Both the position numbers and the translations under genes were made by a program. A stretch of DNA of 17,736 nt, taken from assembly GCA_964361655.1 (NCBI GenBank), contig CAYIBD010000015.1:1-17736 (forward strand). The letters are read 5' to 3'. Positions 6,850 to 14,297 of the stretch are shown piece by piece (the stretch's first letter is position 1; each line of letters begins with the position of its first letter). Origin of the DNA: CAYIBD01 sp964361655. Its GTDB lineage: Bacteria; Patescibacteriota; Minisyncoccia; Sungbacterales; SURF-37. The notes under the pieces were generated by a model. The model searched no databases, was not told where the DNA came from, and worked only from the letters and a program-made list of their open reading frames with translations.

Positions 6850-6881
6850 GAGGGGTCAAGGTGCCGTCCTAGCGTGATTAC

Positions 6882-6910
6882 ATTATATACCCTCATTGAC
6901 AATATGTCAA
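6882..6910 (-). promoter_or_regulatory. Consensus sigma-70-type promoter
   Basis: TTGACA (6905-6910) and TATAAT (6882-6887) on the minus strand, both perfect, spaced 17 bp. Predicted start near 6875, about 205 nt before the ATG at 6670. Confidence 0.88.
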
Positions 6911-6911
6911 T
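6895..6911. promoter_or_regulatory. Operator-like palindrome overlapping the -35 box
   Basis: ATTGACA and TGTCAAT, separated by ATA, form a perfect 7-bp-arm palindrome whose right arm is the -35 hexamer of the promoter at 6882-6910. This position is typical of a dimeric repressor site; no regulator can be named. The otherwise similar promoter at 780-808 lacks the second arm. Confidence 0.5.
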
Positions 6912-6927
6912 AGTATTTTACACACAT

Positions 6928-6955
6928 AAAAAGCCGCTTCAAAAATCGGCTTTTT
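6928..6955. terminator. Bidirectional-type rho-independent terminator
   Basis: AAAAAGCCG (6928-6936) pairs with CGGCTTTTT (6947-6955), 9 bp with a 10-nt loop. On the minus strand it ends the large-protein/small-helical-protein operon 40 nt after the stop at 6996, just upstream of the next promoter. Confidence 0.85.
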
Positions 6956-6995
6956 ATGCTAAGATCGGATAACTCTTCTTTGGAATGAGGTACCC

Positions 6996-7304
6996 CTACG
7001 AGATCCCCTTGGCGCGTTCGATGAGCTCCCCCTTTACCTTGGCTGTCTCCTCCACCGTGATATCCTGGAGGTTTTTGCCTCGGGCCGCGGCAAAGGCAGC
7101 GAGCGCCTCGCCGTCTTGCGATTCTGCAATCTTGGTAAACTCGCCAAGCTCGGCTTCCGAGAGGCCTTCGATGAGCCGAGCCGTCACCCGCTTCTGGATG
7201 AGATCGACCATGGAAGCGAGGAGTGCGGCTTTCTTATCATCGGGCAATGATGCGATACCGAGTTCAGCGATGATGTCGGCATCGAGGAGTTGCTGTTGGT
7301 CCAT
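6996..7304 (-). CDS. Small all-helical protein (DUF5663-like)
   Basis: A 102-residue acidic, soluble, all-helical protein starting MDQQQLLDADIIAELGI. The pattern of an N-terminal short helix, then LPDDKKAALLASMVDLIQKRVTARLIEGLSEAELGEF, resembles the small CPR family annotated DUF5663; this is pattern recognition and not a search result. No catalytic residues, signal or membrane segments. It follows the 1144-residue protein by 49 nt on the same strand and is closed by a strong terminator, so the two are probably one operon and may work together. There is no clear Shine-Dalgarno before the ATG. Confidence 0.7.
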   Translation of the reverse strand: MDQQQLLDADIIAELGIASLPDDKKAALLASMVDLIQKRVTARLIEGLSEAELGEFTKIAESQDGEALAAFAAARGKNLQDITVEETAKVKGELIERAKGIS

Positions 7305-7353
7305 AATCCGCTAATGAAACGGGTAATGATTCGAAGCGACGTTTGATGTGATC

Positions 7354-10300
7354 TTATGGCTGTGCCAACGTATAGCGGCGGAGGAATGTTTCGACCTTGA
7401 GCCCGAGCGCTTCCTCACGCCCCTCGGCCGGCAGTCCTTTGATGATTTCAGCAAGCTTCTCGCGGAAGCGGACTTCGCGCAGTACCGCCGCGGTCTCTTT
7501 ACTCAACCGCTCGGAGGGCTGCGCCTTTTGGAGAAACTCGAACATCCGCAGTTCCCGGAGCGAGCGGTATTCCTCGGGGCTCAAGGAGGCAACCTCTCGC
7601 GCCACGCGCTCGGTTGCCTGACTCAACGCCGCTTCGTACTCTCCCGCCGCTCTTTCGGCGATCTCTCTCGCTGCGGATGACGGTGCTGGCTCGGATACGT
7701 CACCGGACGATTCGAGAATTTTTACCACCCCGGGCTCATCAGCCCCGCTGCCGGTTGTATATACCATCTCCGCACTCGGTGCCGCCAGGCGCGTCCAAGC
7801 GCCGAGGCCGGCTTCCCGCGACGCCACGCCGACCGGAAGGTAGCTTGCCACCTCTCGCCCTATCCCCTTCGTCGCTTTGGCCACATGGCGAACGCCCTCA
7901 TCCCAATCCCAGGGCCGGACAATACTGCCGTCATCAAACATGCGTACGGCATAGCGCGACCACTTAACCTTTTCGACAAAGGGCGCAAAGTTCTTGTCGA
8001 GCACCCGCACCTCGGCCGGCGACTGCTTGGAAACTTCGGCCAGCGCTGACTCCACCGCGCTTCGCGGGATGGAAACCTTCACCCCGGCCTGCCAGCTTGT
8101 CGGCAGCGCTGGTTTCACGCTCCGGTAGACCTTCCCCTCGGCCAAAATCCGCTGCGCTTTGGTCAGGCCCTTGAGTTTCTGATCGCCGCTCTCCGCAACG
8201 TACACGGCAACGGCCTTCCGCGCCTCGTGGAGCGGGCCCTCGCCGTGCTGGATGGTAAACTCAAAGGCCTCGGGGAACTTTGAGGCAACGCCGGGCGCTG
8301 CTTCGAGGGCGCCGACGAGAGCAAGTTGTTCCATCTGCTTTTGCCCGAGCGTATCTTGCACGAGCTGGACATCATCCAAATCCAAAGAGAGGCCGGCGGT
8401 CCTCGCCATGGTCTCAATTTCAGACCTCGGCTTCCGCCGCAACATCTCATCCCACTCTTGGGGCGAAATCGGTCCAGGTCTTCTCAATTTCTCGCCAAGC
8501 TCGCGAAGCTCTTCCTCGGTGAAGGGCTGCTGCGGCTTTACTTCTGGCGCTATCGCCGCGGCTTCACCAGCGCCGTAGAGGAGCTTCAGCACCGGAGCAA
8601 CTCCGATTGCGGCCCCAACCCCAGCCGCTAGGGCTACCCCGCGGCGGATATCCTGGCTCTTCTTGCTCCGCTCCTGGGCTTTGGCAAAACTCGTCATGAG
8701 GTTTGATCCGGCCTTGGCCAGGTACTCCTCGGCATTCCCGGCACGCTTATATTCATCGGCGATCAATGCCTCGTAGCGAGCCATGAGCTTCTGGTAATCT
8801 TCTGATTCGGCGGTGCGCTTCCCCTGCATGCGAAGTCCAAACGCCATGACACCGAGAAGTGCCACCACCTCGTGGATCGGCATCTCGGCGAGCATGGCCT
8901 CCTCCCGGCCGAGCGGCGCGCCTTTGACCTTCGGATATCGAACCGTTGTCCGGCTCACTTCAGCCCGGCGCTTGAGCCACTCTGCCGTAAAGACGGTCGC
9001 GCCCACACCGGCCATGGCTCGCCGCGCTCCAAGCGCTCCAATGGCCGCAAACGTACCCGCGCCTGAAGCAAGCGCAATTCCCATCAAGCCAAGGCCAATG
9101 CCCATGCGGAAGTTAACGCTCCTCGCCACCCACCGCCCGAACCGGCCCTCGGGTTTCCACCCCAGTTTCTCGAGATTCTGGTCGCCGAGCCACTTCCAGG
9201 TCTTGGTAATCGTCTCCCACGCGACGTTCTTGCCTTCGATCGCCTTACGAACTCCGTCATCAGTGAGCGCGTTTTGCTCCGCGACGAACCTTTTGAGATC
9301 AGCGCCGACCCGCTCGGCCCGCGCTTCCTCATAGTCCTTGAGCGCGCGCTCATACTCGGCCCGGGCAAGGGTCTTCCGGCCGCGGCCAAACCAGCGAGCC
9401 AGCCCCTCCACCCCAAGGTATTTCTCCCATTTCTGCTCGGCCACGATAAATGCCTCCCGGGCCTGGGTGAGACGCTCGGCGAGGTACGCCTCGCCAAGCT
9501 CTTTCTCGCTCCGCTCGGCGGCGTGGCGGACTGCCTCGGCCTGCCCCGCGGCGCTAGCGGCCTGCTCCTGCTCCCAGCGCTCGCGTTCTTGATCACGGGG
9601 AGCAGCGCCAGGGACCGGCGCGGCTTCAGGCGCGGCAGGGGGTGGTGCCTCCGCTGCAGCCGCTCCTTCAATCAGTTCAGCGCCCAGCGGCCGCGGCCCA
9701 GAGGGCGGCACTTCTTTCCGCTCCTGTAACCAGCGATCAAGCGCTTCTTCGGCGCGCTTTTCTTCGGCTTGGCGCTTACGCCGGTATTCCTCATTGACCT
9801 CGCGCTGCTTTCTTGCGGCTTCCCCGGCGATCTGCCTCTGTTTCTCGGCTTCTGCTTCCTCCACGATTGCCTGGGCTTGCTCTTGCTGCCACGTCTCCAA
9901 ATCAAGGTCAGGCGATGCCGCAGGGGCGGTGGGGGGCGCTTGGGGAGGAGGCGCTGGAGCGGGAGTTGGCGCTGGCCTCGGCCTCTCGCGGCGGCGAGCC
10001 CCTGCCGGCGGGGCTTGAGGCGCTTCTTTTGCCTTCCACATCTGGAGATAGCCGGTCTCACCCATGATGCGATTGCGGAGATCCGACTCGCTGAGGCCAA
10101 GACGTTTGGCCCTAGCGATCAGCTGGTCTTCTATGGCCTTATCCTCTGGGGACTCGGCTGTCGTCACTTCCCGCTGTGTAAGCCGGCCGTAGAGTTCTCC
10201 CAATTCGTTCTCGAGCGCTTGTGTCTGCATTCTGATTCGTTCCGCGGAGGAAAGCCGCAGGCGGATGCGCCTGACGGGCTCGCGAGTGGGTGGCGGTTGA

Positions 10301-10788
10301 GGTCTTGGCGCACCCGGCGCTGGTGGTGGTGGCTGGCGTGTCTTCTGCCACTCGGCAAGCTCGCGTTCCATCTCGGCACGCGCGCGTTCGAGAAATTCTC
10401 CTTCCTGGCTGGGTCGCGCCTCGCCTATGGCCGCCTCGGCTGCTTCACCCCCAAGGGTCTTGGTCGGCTCCTCGCCCACAAAAACCCACTCTCCTTTTTC
10501 GTCCTTGTACGCCTCCCCGCGACGGCTCGCGCCGGCCAAGGTCCGGCCGCGGCTCGCGGACTTTGCTGCTTTTACTTGTTCAGGGCTTTTTACGCCGGTG
10601 GGCGACCCTTCGGCCGGGCCCTCCTTGGCACCGGCCTCCTCCCCCTGCGTTTCGCCTGCACCGCCATTCCCGCCCGCTATAGGGGGTGACGCCTCTTGCT
10701 CACCTTCAGGCCGAATGCCAAGTTTTTCCGCATCTTCTTTGGAAATCCGCGGACGATTGAATGGTTGGCGCTCTCCTTCGCTCGGCAT
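7354..10788 (-). CDS. Very large Pro/Ala/Glu-rich coiled-coil protein with central membrane helices
   Basis: A 1144-residue protein of unknown function. The ATG at 10788 is chosen because GGAAG precedes it and the more upstream in-frame extension runs through the opposite promoter into the PMT gene. Residues 1-180 are disordered and charged; proline-rich blocks lie at about 152-170, 256-295 and 380-398. Residues about 300-350 and 400-500 are long Glu/Arg/Ala coiled coils. A globular part follows (WKWLGDQNLEKLGWKPEGRF, 531-550), then a Gly/Ala-rich membrane segment at about 562-603 probably folding as a hairpin, a hydrophobic stretch at 640-652 and another at 716-738. The last 400 residues look soluble and mixed alpha/beta, with many Arg/Glu-rich helices. 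No signal peptide or enzymatic motif. A scaffold at the membrane or inside the envelope is plausible, no more. Confidence 0.75.
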   Translation of the reverse strand: MPSEGERQPFNRPRISKEDAEKLGIRPEGEQEASPPIAGGNGGAGETQGEEAGAKEGPAEGSPTGVKSPEQVKAAKSASRGRTLAGASRRGEAYKDEKGEWVFVGEEPTKTLGGEAAEAAIGEARPSQEGEFLERARAEMERELAEWQKTRQPPPPAPGAPRPQPPPTREPVRRIRLRLSSAERIRMQTQALENELGELYGRLTQREVTTAESPEDKAIEDQLIARAKRLGLSESDLRNRIMGETGYLQMWKAKEAPQAPPAGARRRERPRPAPTPAPAPPPQAPPTAPAASPDLDLETWQQEQAQAIVEEAEAEKQRQIAGEAARKQREVNEEYRRKRQAEEKRAEEALDRWLQERKEVPPSGPRPLGAELIEGAAAAEAPPPAAPEAAPVPGAAPRDQERERWEQEQAASAAGQAEAVRHAAERSEKELGEAYLAERLTQAREAFIVAEQKWEKYLGVEGLARWFGRGRKTLARAEYERALKDYEEARAERVGADLKRFVAEQNALTDDGVRKAIEGKNVAWETITKTWKWLGDQNLEKLGWKPEGRFGRWVARSVNFRMGIGLGLMGIALASGAGTFAAIGALGARRAMAGVGATVFTAEWLKRRAEVSRTTVRYPKVKGAPLGREEAMLAEMPIHEVVALLGVMAFGLRMQGKRTAESEDYQKLMARYEALIADEYKRAGNAEEYLAKAGSNLMTSFAKAQERSKKSQDIRRGVALAAGVGAAIGVAPVLKLLYGAGEAAAIAPEVKPQQPFTEEELRELGEKLRRPGPISPQEWDEMLRRKPRSEIETMARTAGLSLDLDDVQLVQDTLGQKQMEQLALVGALEAAPGVASKFPEAFEFTIQHGEGPLHEARKAVAVYVAESGDQKLKGLTKAQRILAEGKVYRSVKPALPTSWQAGVKVSIPRSAVESALAEVSKQSPAEVRVLDKNFAPFVEKVKWSRYAVRMFDDGSIVRPWDWDEGVRHVAKATKGIGREVASYLPVGVASREAGLGAWTRLAAPSAEMVYTTGSGADEPGVVKILESSGDVSEPAPSSAAREIAERAAGEYEAALSQATERVAREVASLSPEEYRSLRELRMFEFLQKAQPSERLSKETAAVLREVRFREKLAEIIKGLPAEGREEALGLKVETFLRRYTLAQP

Positions 10789-10799
10789 AGTTCGCTTCC

Positions 10800-10805
10800 A
10801 TTGTA
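10800..10805 (-). promoter_or_regulatory. Possible -10 box for the large-protein operon
   Basis: TACAAT on the minus strand lies 11 nt before the ATG at 10788 and would give a 5-nt leader. No matching -35 or extended -10 is present, so this is weak. It lies in the 112-nt gap shared with the divergent PMT gene promoter. Confidence 0.3.
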
Positions 10806-10885
10806 GCCAAAAATCGAAGCCAAGAGAAAGGCCTGCGACCAGGGGCCCCACGCCTATTCCCTCATCCGAGCCACCACAGCCGTCA

Positions 10886-10894
10886 TGGTATACT
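10886..10894 (+). promoter_or_regulatory. Extended -10 promoter, leaderless start
   Basis: TGG followed by TATACT (10889-10894) lies exactly 6 nt before ATG at 10901, so the predicted +1 is the A of the start codon. The nine bases before the TGG and the expected -35 region show no -35 match. It drives the PMT-type glycosyltransferase gene. Confidence 0.65.
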
Positions 10895-10900
10895 GGACCC

Positions 10901-12742
10901 ATGCCAGCGCACGTAACCCGCACTCCCATTGCCATTGCGCTCCTCGGGCTGATGCTGCTCCTAATGGTCGCCTCCTCCTGGAACGACTCGACGACCACGG
11001 ACGAGCAAGCCCATATTCCGGCCGGCTACGGCTACGTCTTTCTCCAGGACGCCCGACTGAATCCGGAACACCCGCCATTGATTAAGGCCTTGGCCGCCTT
11101 GCCGCTTGCCTTTAGCCGGGTCTATTTCCCGACCAACACCGCAAGCTGGCAAGACGACGTAAACGGCCAATGGGAACAGGGCCGAATTTTTCTATTCGAA
11201 TCCGGAAACGATGCGGACCGCATCATGCGGCTTACGCGCCTGCCCATGATGCTCTTGGCCCTCGGCTTTGGCTGGTTTTTTTGGTCGTGGGCTCGGAAGC
11301 GCTTTGACGATCGCGTGGCGCTCTTGGCGCTCACCTTCTTCGTTTTTTCGCCAACCATCCTGGCTCACTCGCGCTTCGTCACCACCGACGTTGCCGCGGC
11401 CTTTGCCTTTTTCATTGGCATCATCGCTTTCCTCCGCTTTCTCTCCGATCCGTCGCCGAAAAACATCGCTATCGCCGGTCTGGCGTTTGGTGTAGCCCAG
11501 CTCCTCAAGTTCTCACTGATCCTGCTTGTTCCGGTCTACGGCCTCCTGCTCCTGGCTTGGGTGGTGAGCCAGGTGCATCTCCACTGGCACGAACGCATCC
11601 GGCTCTTCGGCAAACTTGTTATCAAAGTCATAGGGATCGTCGTTGTCGGCGTCATCCTCATCTGGCTCGTCTATGCGCCGGTCATCCTTAACTATTCGCC
11701 GGAGCGGAACCTGGCTGATGCCGAATATAACCTCCGCACGTTCCGCTTCCGCACCTTCGTCGACTTTGACCTCGCCCTCATCCAAAACGGTTTCCTGCGG
11801 CCGCTTGGCCAGTACTTCCTCGGGCTCTTCATGGTCTTGCAGCGCGCCGCCGGCGGAAACACGCAATACTTCCTGGGGGAGGTTACAAACGTCGGCGCGC
11901 CGCTTTACTTCCCGATCCTCTACCTTTTAAAAGAGCCGCTCGCCTTTCACATCCTCTCGTTGATTGCCCTAGCTTTTGCGCTTGGCCGGGTAGGGCGAGC
12001 GCAGGGAAAGTCGCTTGCCAAAATCCTGCTTTGGATTCGGGACCATTTCATTGAATTCAGCTCCATGGCTTTTGTTGCAATTTACTGGCTCTCCAGTATC
12101 ACCTCGCCACTGAACATTGGCGTTCGGCATGTATTGCCCACCTTCCCGTTCATCTTCGTCCTGGTCTCTCGCGAGATGATCTCCTGGCTCCGTTCCTGGC
12201 CGCGCCAGGACGTACGGACGTGGTGGGAATGGGTGAAACGCGCCTTTGACATTTACATCGGCTCCATTCCGCGATATCTCCTCGTCGGTGCGCTGATTCT
12301 CTGGCAGGCCGCAAGCGTAATTGCCGTCTTCCCCCACGTTCTTTCGTACTATAACGAACTCGGCGGCGGTGTTGAGAACGGGTACCTGGTTGCGGTTGAC
12401 TCCAACTATGACTGGGGCCAGGACTTAAAGCGCCTGGCCGACTTTGTGGGGCAAAACAACATCCAGAACATTAGGGTAGATTATTTCGGCGGCTCAAGCC
12501 CGGCCTACTACCTCGGCGAGAAGTTTAACCCCTGGCATTCCTCAAGCGGCTATCCGCCTGACGGCGGCTGGTTTGCGATCTCGGCCACGTTTCAGATGGG
12601 CGGCTACGGCACCACGGTCAAGGGCTTCGAGCGCCGGTCCGAGGATGACTACGAGTGGCTCAAGCCCTTCCGGCCCGTGGCCCGCGCCGGAAAATCCATT
12701 TTCATCTATCAGCTGCCGCTCCCAAATTCGGCTCAACCGTGA
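10901..12742 (+). CDS. PMT/ArnT-type membrane glycosyltransferase
   Basis: A 613-residue GT-C fold glycosyltransferase that would move a sugar from a polyprenyl-phosphate donor to protein or lipid on the outer face of the membrane. The first membrane helix (about 9-26) is followed by the acidic loop STTTDEQAHIPAGYGY, with the D34-E35 pair typical of PMT catalysis, and by LNPEHPPLIK. Roughly ten further hydrophobic helices follow; FVTTDVAAAFAFF is a second family-like motif. The C-terminal part is extracytoplasmic and carries DSNYDWGQDLKRLADFV, a motif common in bacterial PMT-like proteins. The ATG at 10901 is chosen over in-frame upstream codons because those run through the opposite gene and the helix pattern starts here; an extended -10 box lies 6 nt upstream. 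Acceptor unknown. Confidence 0.85.
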   Translation: MPAHVTRTPIAIALLGLMLLLMVASSWNDSTTTDEQAHIPAGYGYVFLQDARLNPEHPPLIKALAALPLAFSRVYFPTNTASWQDDVNGQWEQGRIFLFESGNDADRIMRLTRLPMMLLALGFGWFFWSWARKRFDDRVALLALTFFVFSPTILAHSRFVTTDVAAAFAFFIGIIAFLRFLSDPSPKNIAIAGLAFGVAQLLKFSLILLVPVYGLLLLAWVVSQVHLHWHERIRLFGKLVIKVIGIVVVGVILIWLVYAPVILNYSPERNLADAEYNLRTFRFRTFVDFDLALIQNGFLRPLGQYFLGLFMVLQRAAGGNTQYFLGEVTNVGAPLYFPILYLLKEPLAFHILSLIALAFALGRVGRAQGKSLAKILLWIRDHFIEFSSMAFVAIYWLSSITSPLNIGVRHVLPTFPFIFVLVSREMISWLRSWPRQDVRTWWEWVKRAFDIYIGSIPRYLLVGALILWQAASVIAVFPHVLSYYNELGGGVENGYLVAVDSNYDWGQDLKRLADFVGQNNIQNIRVDYFGGSSPAYYLGEKFNPWHSSSGYPPDGGWFAISATFQMGGYGTTVKGFERRSEDDYEWLKPFRPVARAGKSIFIYQLPLPNSAQP

Positions 12743-12771
12743 TTGACAGGGAGCGCCGGGGAGGATATAGG
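12743..12771 (+). promoter_or_regulatory. Promoter of nrdR
   Basis: TTGACA (12743-12748) and TATAGG (12766-12771), spaced 17 bp. The -35 is perfect; the -10 lacks the final T. It begins on the base after the PMT stop codon. Predicted start near 12779, giving a leader of about 34 nt with a strong Shine-Dalgarno. Read-through from the PMT gene is also possible. Confidence 0.55.
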
Positions 12772-12797
12772 GAATATGCCGAACGGTACGAATGTCG

Positions 12798-12804
12798 AAG
12801 GAGG
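12798..12804 (+). promoter_or_regulatory. Shine-Dalgarno deciding the nrdR start
   Basis: AAGGAGG lies 8 nt before GTG at 12813. Because it sits inside the reading frame opened by ATG at 12792, it argues that translation begins at the GTG, not at that ATG. Confidence 0.7.
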
Positions 12805-12812
12805 TGAGGAGG

Positions 12813-13307
12813 GTGAAGTGCCCATTTTGCGGTCATGCGCAAGACGCGGTCGTTGACTCCCGTAGCTGCAAGGAGTACATCCGCAGACGTCGCCGCTGCC
12901 TCGGCTGCGGTCGCCGGTACTCGACGTACGAATACATCGAGGATACACTCCTCGAGGTAACCAAGCGCGACGGCCGCCATGAACCCTTTGACCGGATCAA
13001 GCTCCGCGAATCCGTACGGCGCGCCTGCGGCAAGAATTCGCCCGCCATATCGGCGGTTGAGGACATGGCCGCCGCTATCGAGTCGCAGCTCCGCGAAAAA
13101 TCGGAAGAGCGCATCTCTAGCCAGAGGATTGGCGAGCTGGTCCTGGAAGGCCTCGCGAAAATTGATCCAAAGGCCTACATTCGCTTCGGCCTTGGCTTCC
13201 ACCGCCTGACCACAGCGCCAGAGATGCTCCGGTGGCTAAAACAGCTCGAGAGTGAACAGCAGATGCCCGTACCCGCAAGCGGTAGGCGCGCCTCTCCGCG
13301 CCGGTAG
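12813..13307 (+). CDS. nrdR: Transcriptional repressor NrdR
   Basis: The Zn-ribbon/ATP-cone repressor of ribonucleotide reductase genes; family members sense ATP/dATP and bind pairs of NrdR boxes. With GTG at 12813 as start the protein is 164 residues and opens MKCPFCG, the standard NrdR beginning. The zinc ligands are C3, C6, C29 and C32, followed by RRYSTYE; the second pair is two residues closer than usual. The ATP-cone spans about 45-135: VTKRDGRHEPFDRIKLRESV and, near its end, IDPKAYIRFGLGFH where typical members read AYVRFASVY. The tail is basic (GRRASPRR). A perfect Shine-Dalgarno at 12798-12804 decides the start. No ribonucleotide reductase gene and no clear NrdR box was seen here, so its targets lie elsewhere. 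A terminator follows directly. Confidence 0.93.
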   Translation: MKCPFCGHAQDAVVDSRSCKEYIRRRRRCLGCGRRYSTYEYIEDTLLEVTKRDGRHEPFDRIKLRESVRRACGKNSPAISAVEDMAAAIESQLREKSEERISSQRIGELVLEGLAKIDPKAYIRFGLGFHRLTTAPEMLRWLKQLESEQQMPVPASGRRASPRR

Positions 13308-13314
13308 TGCGACA

Positions 13315-13359
13315 GGCCGTGGGAACCCCACCACCGTCAAGCCCACGGCCTTTTTCTTT
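13315..13359 (+). terminator. Rho-independent terminator after nrdR
   Basis: GGCCGTGGG (13315-13323) pairs with CCCACGGCC (13342-13350), 9 bp with an 18-nt loop, followed by TTTTTCTTT. The opposite strand has no T run, so it serves the plus-strand genes only and not the converging ftsQ. Confidence 0.88.
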
Positions 13360-13378
13360 GCCTGACAAATCCAAAAGC

Positions 13379-14203
13379 TCAGCGATACTTGTAAAACACC
13401 TTGTTCCCGAAGCGGAGGTCAATATACTCAAGCTCCTGCCGCCGGGCGCCGATTTCCGCTGCGAGCAGGGTCTCGAGCGCGTCAAACCAGCTCGGTATCG
13501 GCCGGTCCATGACCACCAAGAGCTGCCATCCTTCGGCGAGCCGGAGCGCGCCGTCAGTCGGCGTTGAGGTGCTGAGCACGAGACCGAGGGGATACGCGCC
13601 AACGTCGGCGAGCGCTTGGCGCGCCTGCTCGAAGAATTCGATAGTTGCTCGGGAAACAGCCGCAGCACCTATCTCCGGCGCTGCCGCGCCGTAAATAACG
13701 GGCAGGAGCCAACCCTCGAAATACGCGAGCTCCTCATAGGCAGTGCCGTTCTCGTCAAGGTAGGAGCAAGGCCGTGCCGCAACGCGCGGCAGTTCGCCAA
13801 CGCAATACACCCCCCAGAGCATCCGCTCTTCGATCGTCGCGATCAGGCGATCCGGAAAGCGCTTGTTGACATCGATCTTCCGAATCTGGGGGAACTCTCC
13901 TCGAAGCCGATGCTCGATGGCCTCGCCTGATACAAGGAAGAAGTGATCGCGCGGGACAAAACCCCAGGTGGTGCCGCCAACTGCTTCCCGAACCGCGGAT
14001 GCAACCGCCGCGTCGCGCAATTGGACGAGGCCGTGGAGCTCAACTTGATCTACGCGGAGCCGATCCAACCTCGCGAGATAGACAAGAGCGCCGCTTATTA
14101 AAAAGGCCAGCAGTACCGCAAGCAAGGTATAGCGGGCCTTCCTCGGAAACGGCGTTCTTGGCTGCGACTTGGGGGAGTAGACAATGCGCGAGGGCGGCGG
14201 CAT
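13379..14203 (-). CDS. ftsQ: Cell division protein FtsQ/DivIB
   Basis: A bitopic division protein that links FtsB/FtsL to the septal cell-wall machinery. The 274-residue protein has a short basic cytoplasmic N-terminus (to about 24), one membrane helix at about 25-44 (TLLAVLLAFLISGALVYLA), a POTRA domain from about 50 to 118 (RVDQVELHGLVQLRDAAVAS ... FPDRLIATIEER), and a beta domain ending in YIDLRFGNKVFYKYR, the typical FtsQ C-terminus. YLDENGTAYEE near residue 148 is also family-like. It lies downstream of alr on the same strand with a 94-nt gap and has its own leaderless-type promoter: TGC-TAAAAT ends 6 nt before the ATG. Other dcw-cluster genes (ddl, murC, ftsA, ftsZ) are not in the window. 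Confidence 0.9.
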   Translation of the reverse strand: MPPPSRIVYSPKSQPRTPFPRKARYTLLAVLLAFLISGALVYLARLDRLRVDQVELHGLVQLRDAAVASAVREAVGGTTWGFVPRDHFFLVSGEAIEHRLRGEFPQIRKIDVNKRFPDRLIATIEERMLWGVYCVGELPRVAARPCSYLDENGTAYEELAYFEGWLLPVIYGAAAPEIGAAAVSRATIEFFEQARQALADVGAYPLGLVLSTSTPTDGALRLAEGWQLLVVMDRPIPSWFDALETLLAAEIGARRQELEYIDLRFGNKVFYKYR

Positions 14204-14209
14204 TGGCTT

Positions 14210-14218
14210 ATTTTAGCA
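14210..14218 (-). promoter_or_regulatory. Extended -10 promoter, leaderless ftsQ
   Basis: TGC followed by TAAAAT (14210-14215) on the minus strand lies exactly 6 nt before the ATG at 14203, so the predicted +1 is the A of the start codon. No -35 box is apparent. Same geometry as the PMT gene promoter. Confidence 0.6.
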
Positions 14219-14247
14219 CGTTTTGCCATCAAAAAATTACGCCACAC

Positions 14248-14256
14248 TGTGGATAA
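14248..14256. other. DnaA-box match
   Basis: TGTGGATAA, the reverse complement of the consensus DnaA box TTATCCACA, in the alr-ftsQ gap. It overlaps the short palindrome CCACACTGTGG (14243-14253). A second perfect match, sharing the flanking C, lies at 17705-17713. Two isolated boxes do not make an origin. Confidence 0.4.
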
Positions 14257-14297
14257 CTTGACAAGATTTCGGCACCCCTAGCCAGGGCTCTTTCTTT

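Larger units (their letters stand above)
6671..6995. other. Leader and promoter region of the OmpA-like gene
   Basis: This 325-nt gap has no gene. On the minus strand it contains the terminator of the upstream operon (6928-6955), a consensus promoter with a palindrome on its -35 (6882-6911), and a 205-nt transcribed leader. Within the leader, copies of the same 11-mer in opposite orientation (6839-6849 and 6703-6713) could pair and enclose about 125 nt; a small CTTGA/TCAAG hairpin lies at 6848-6861. No known riboswitch consensus could be matched by eye. Confidence 0.6.

Noticed and set aside
6728..6875. c-di-GMP-I riboswitch in the OmpA-like leader
   Set aside because: Only a partial match (AACGCAAGTAGCACCGG) is seen; the upstream GGCAAACC-type strand and expected pairing are missing.
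10427..10900. In-frame upstream extension of the PMT gene by 158 codons
   Set aside because: It runs antisense through the 5' part of the 1144-residue gene, is low-complexity, and lies upstream of the extended -10 box and of the first membrane helix.
10789..10998. In-frame N-terminal extension of the 1144-residue protein
   Set aside because: It would start inside the divergent PMT gene and cross that gene's promoter; the ATG at 10788 has an adjacent GGAAG and a plausible -10.
14230..14297. Chromosomal origin near ftsQ based on the DnaA box
   Set aside because: There is a single box in this gap, no box cluster, no AT-rich unwinding repeat array and no dnaA or dnaN nearby.
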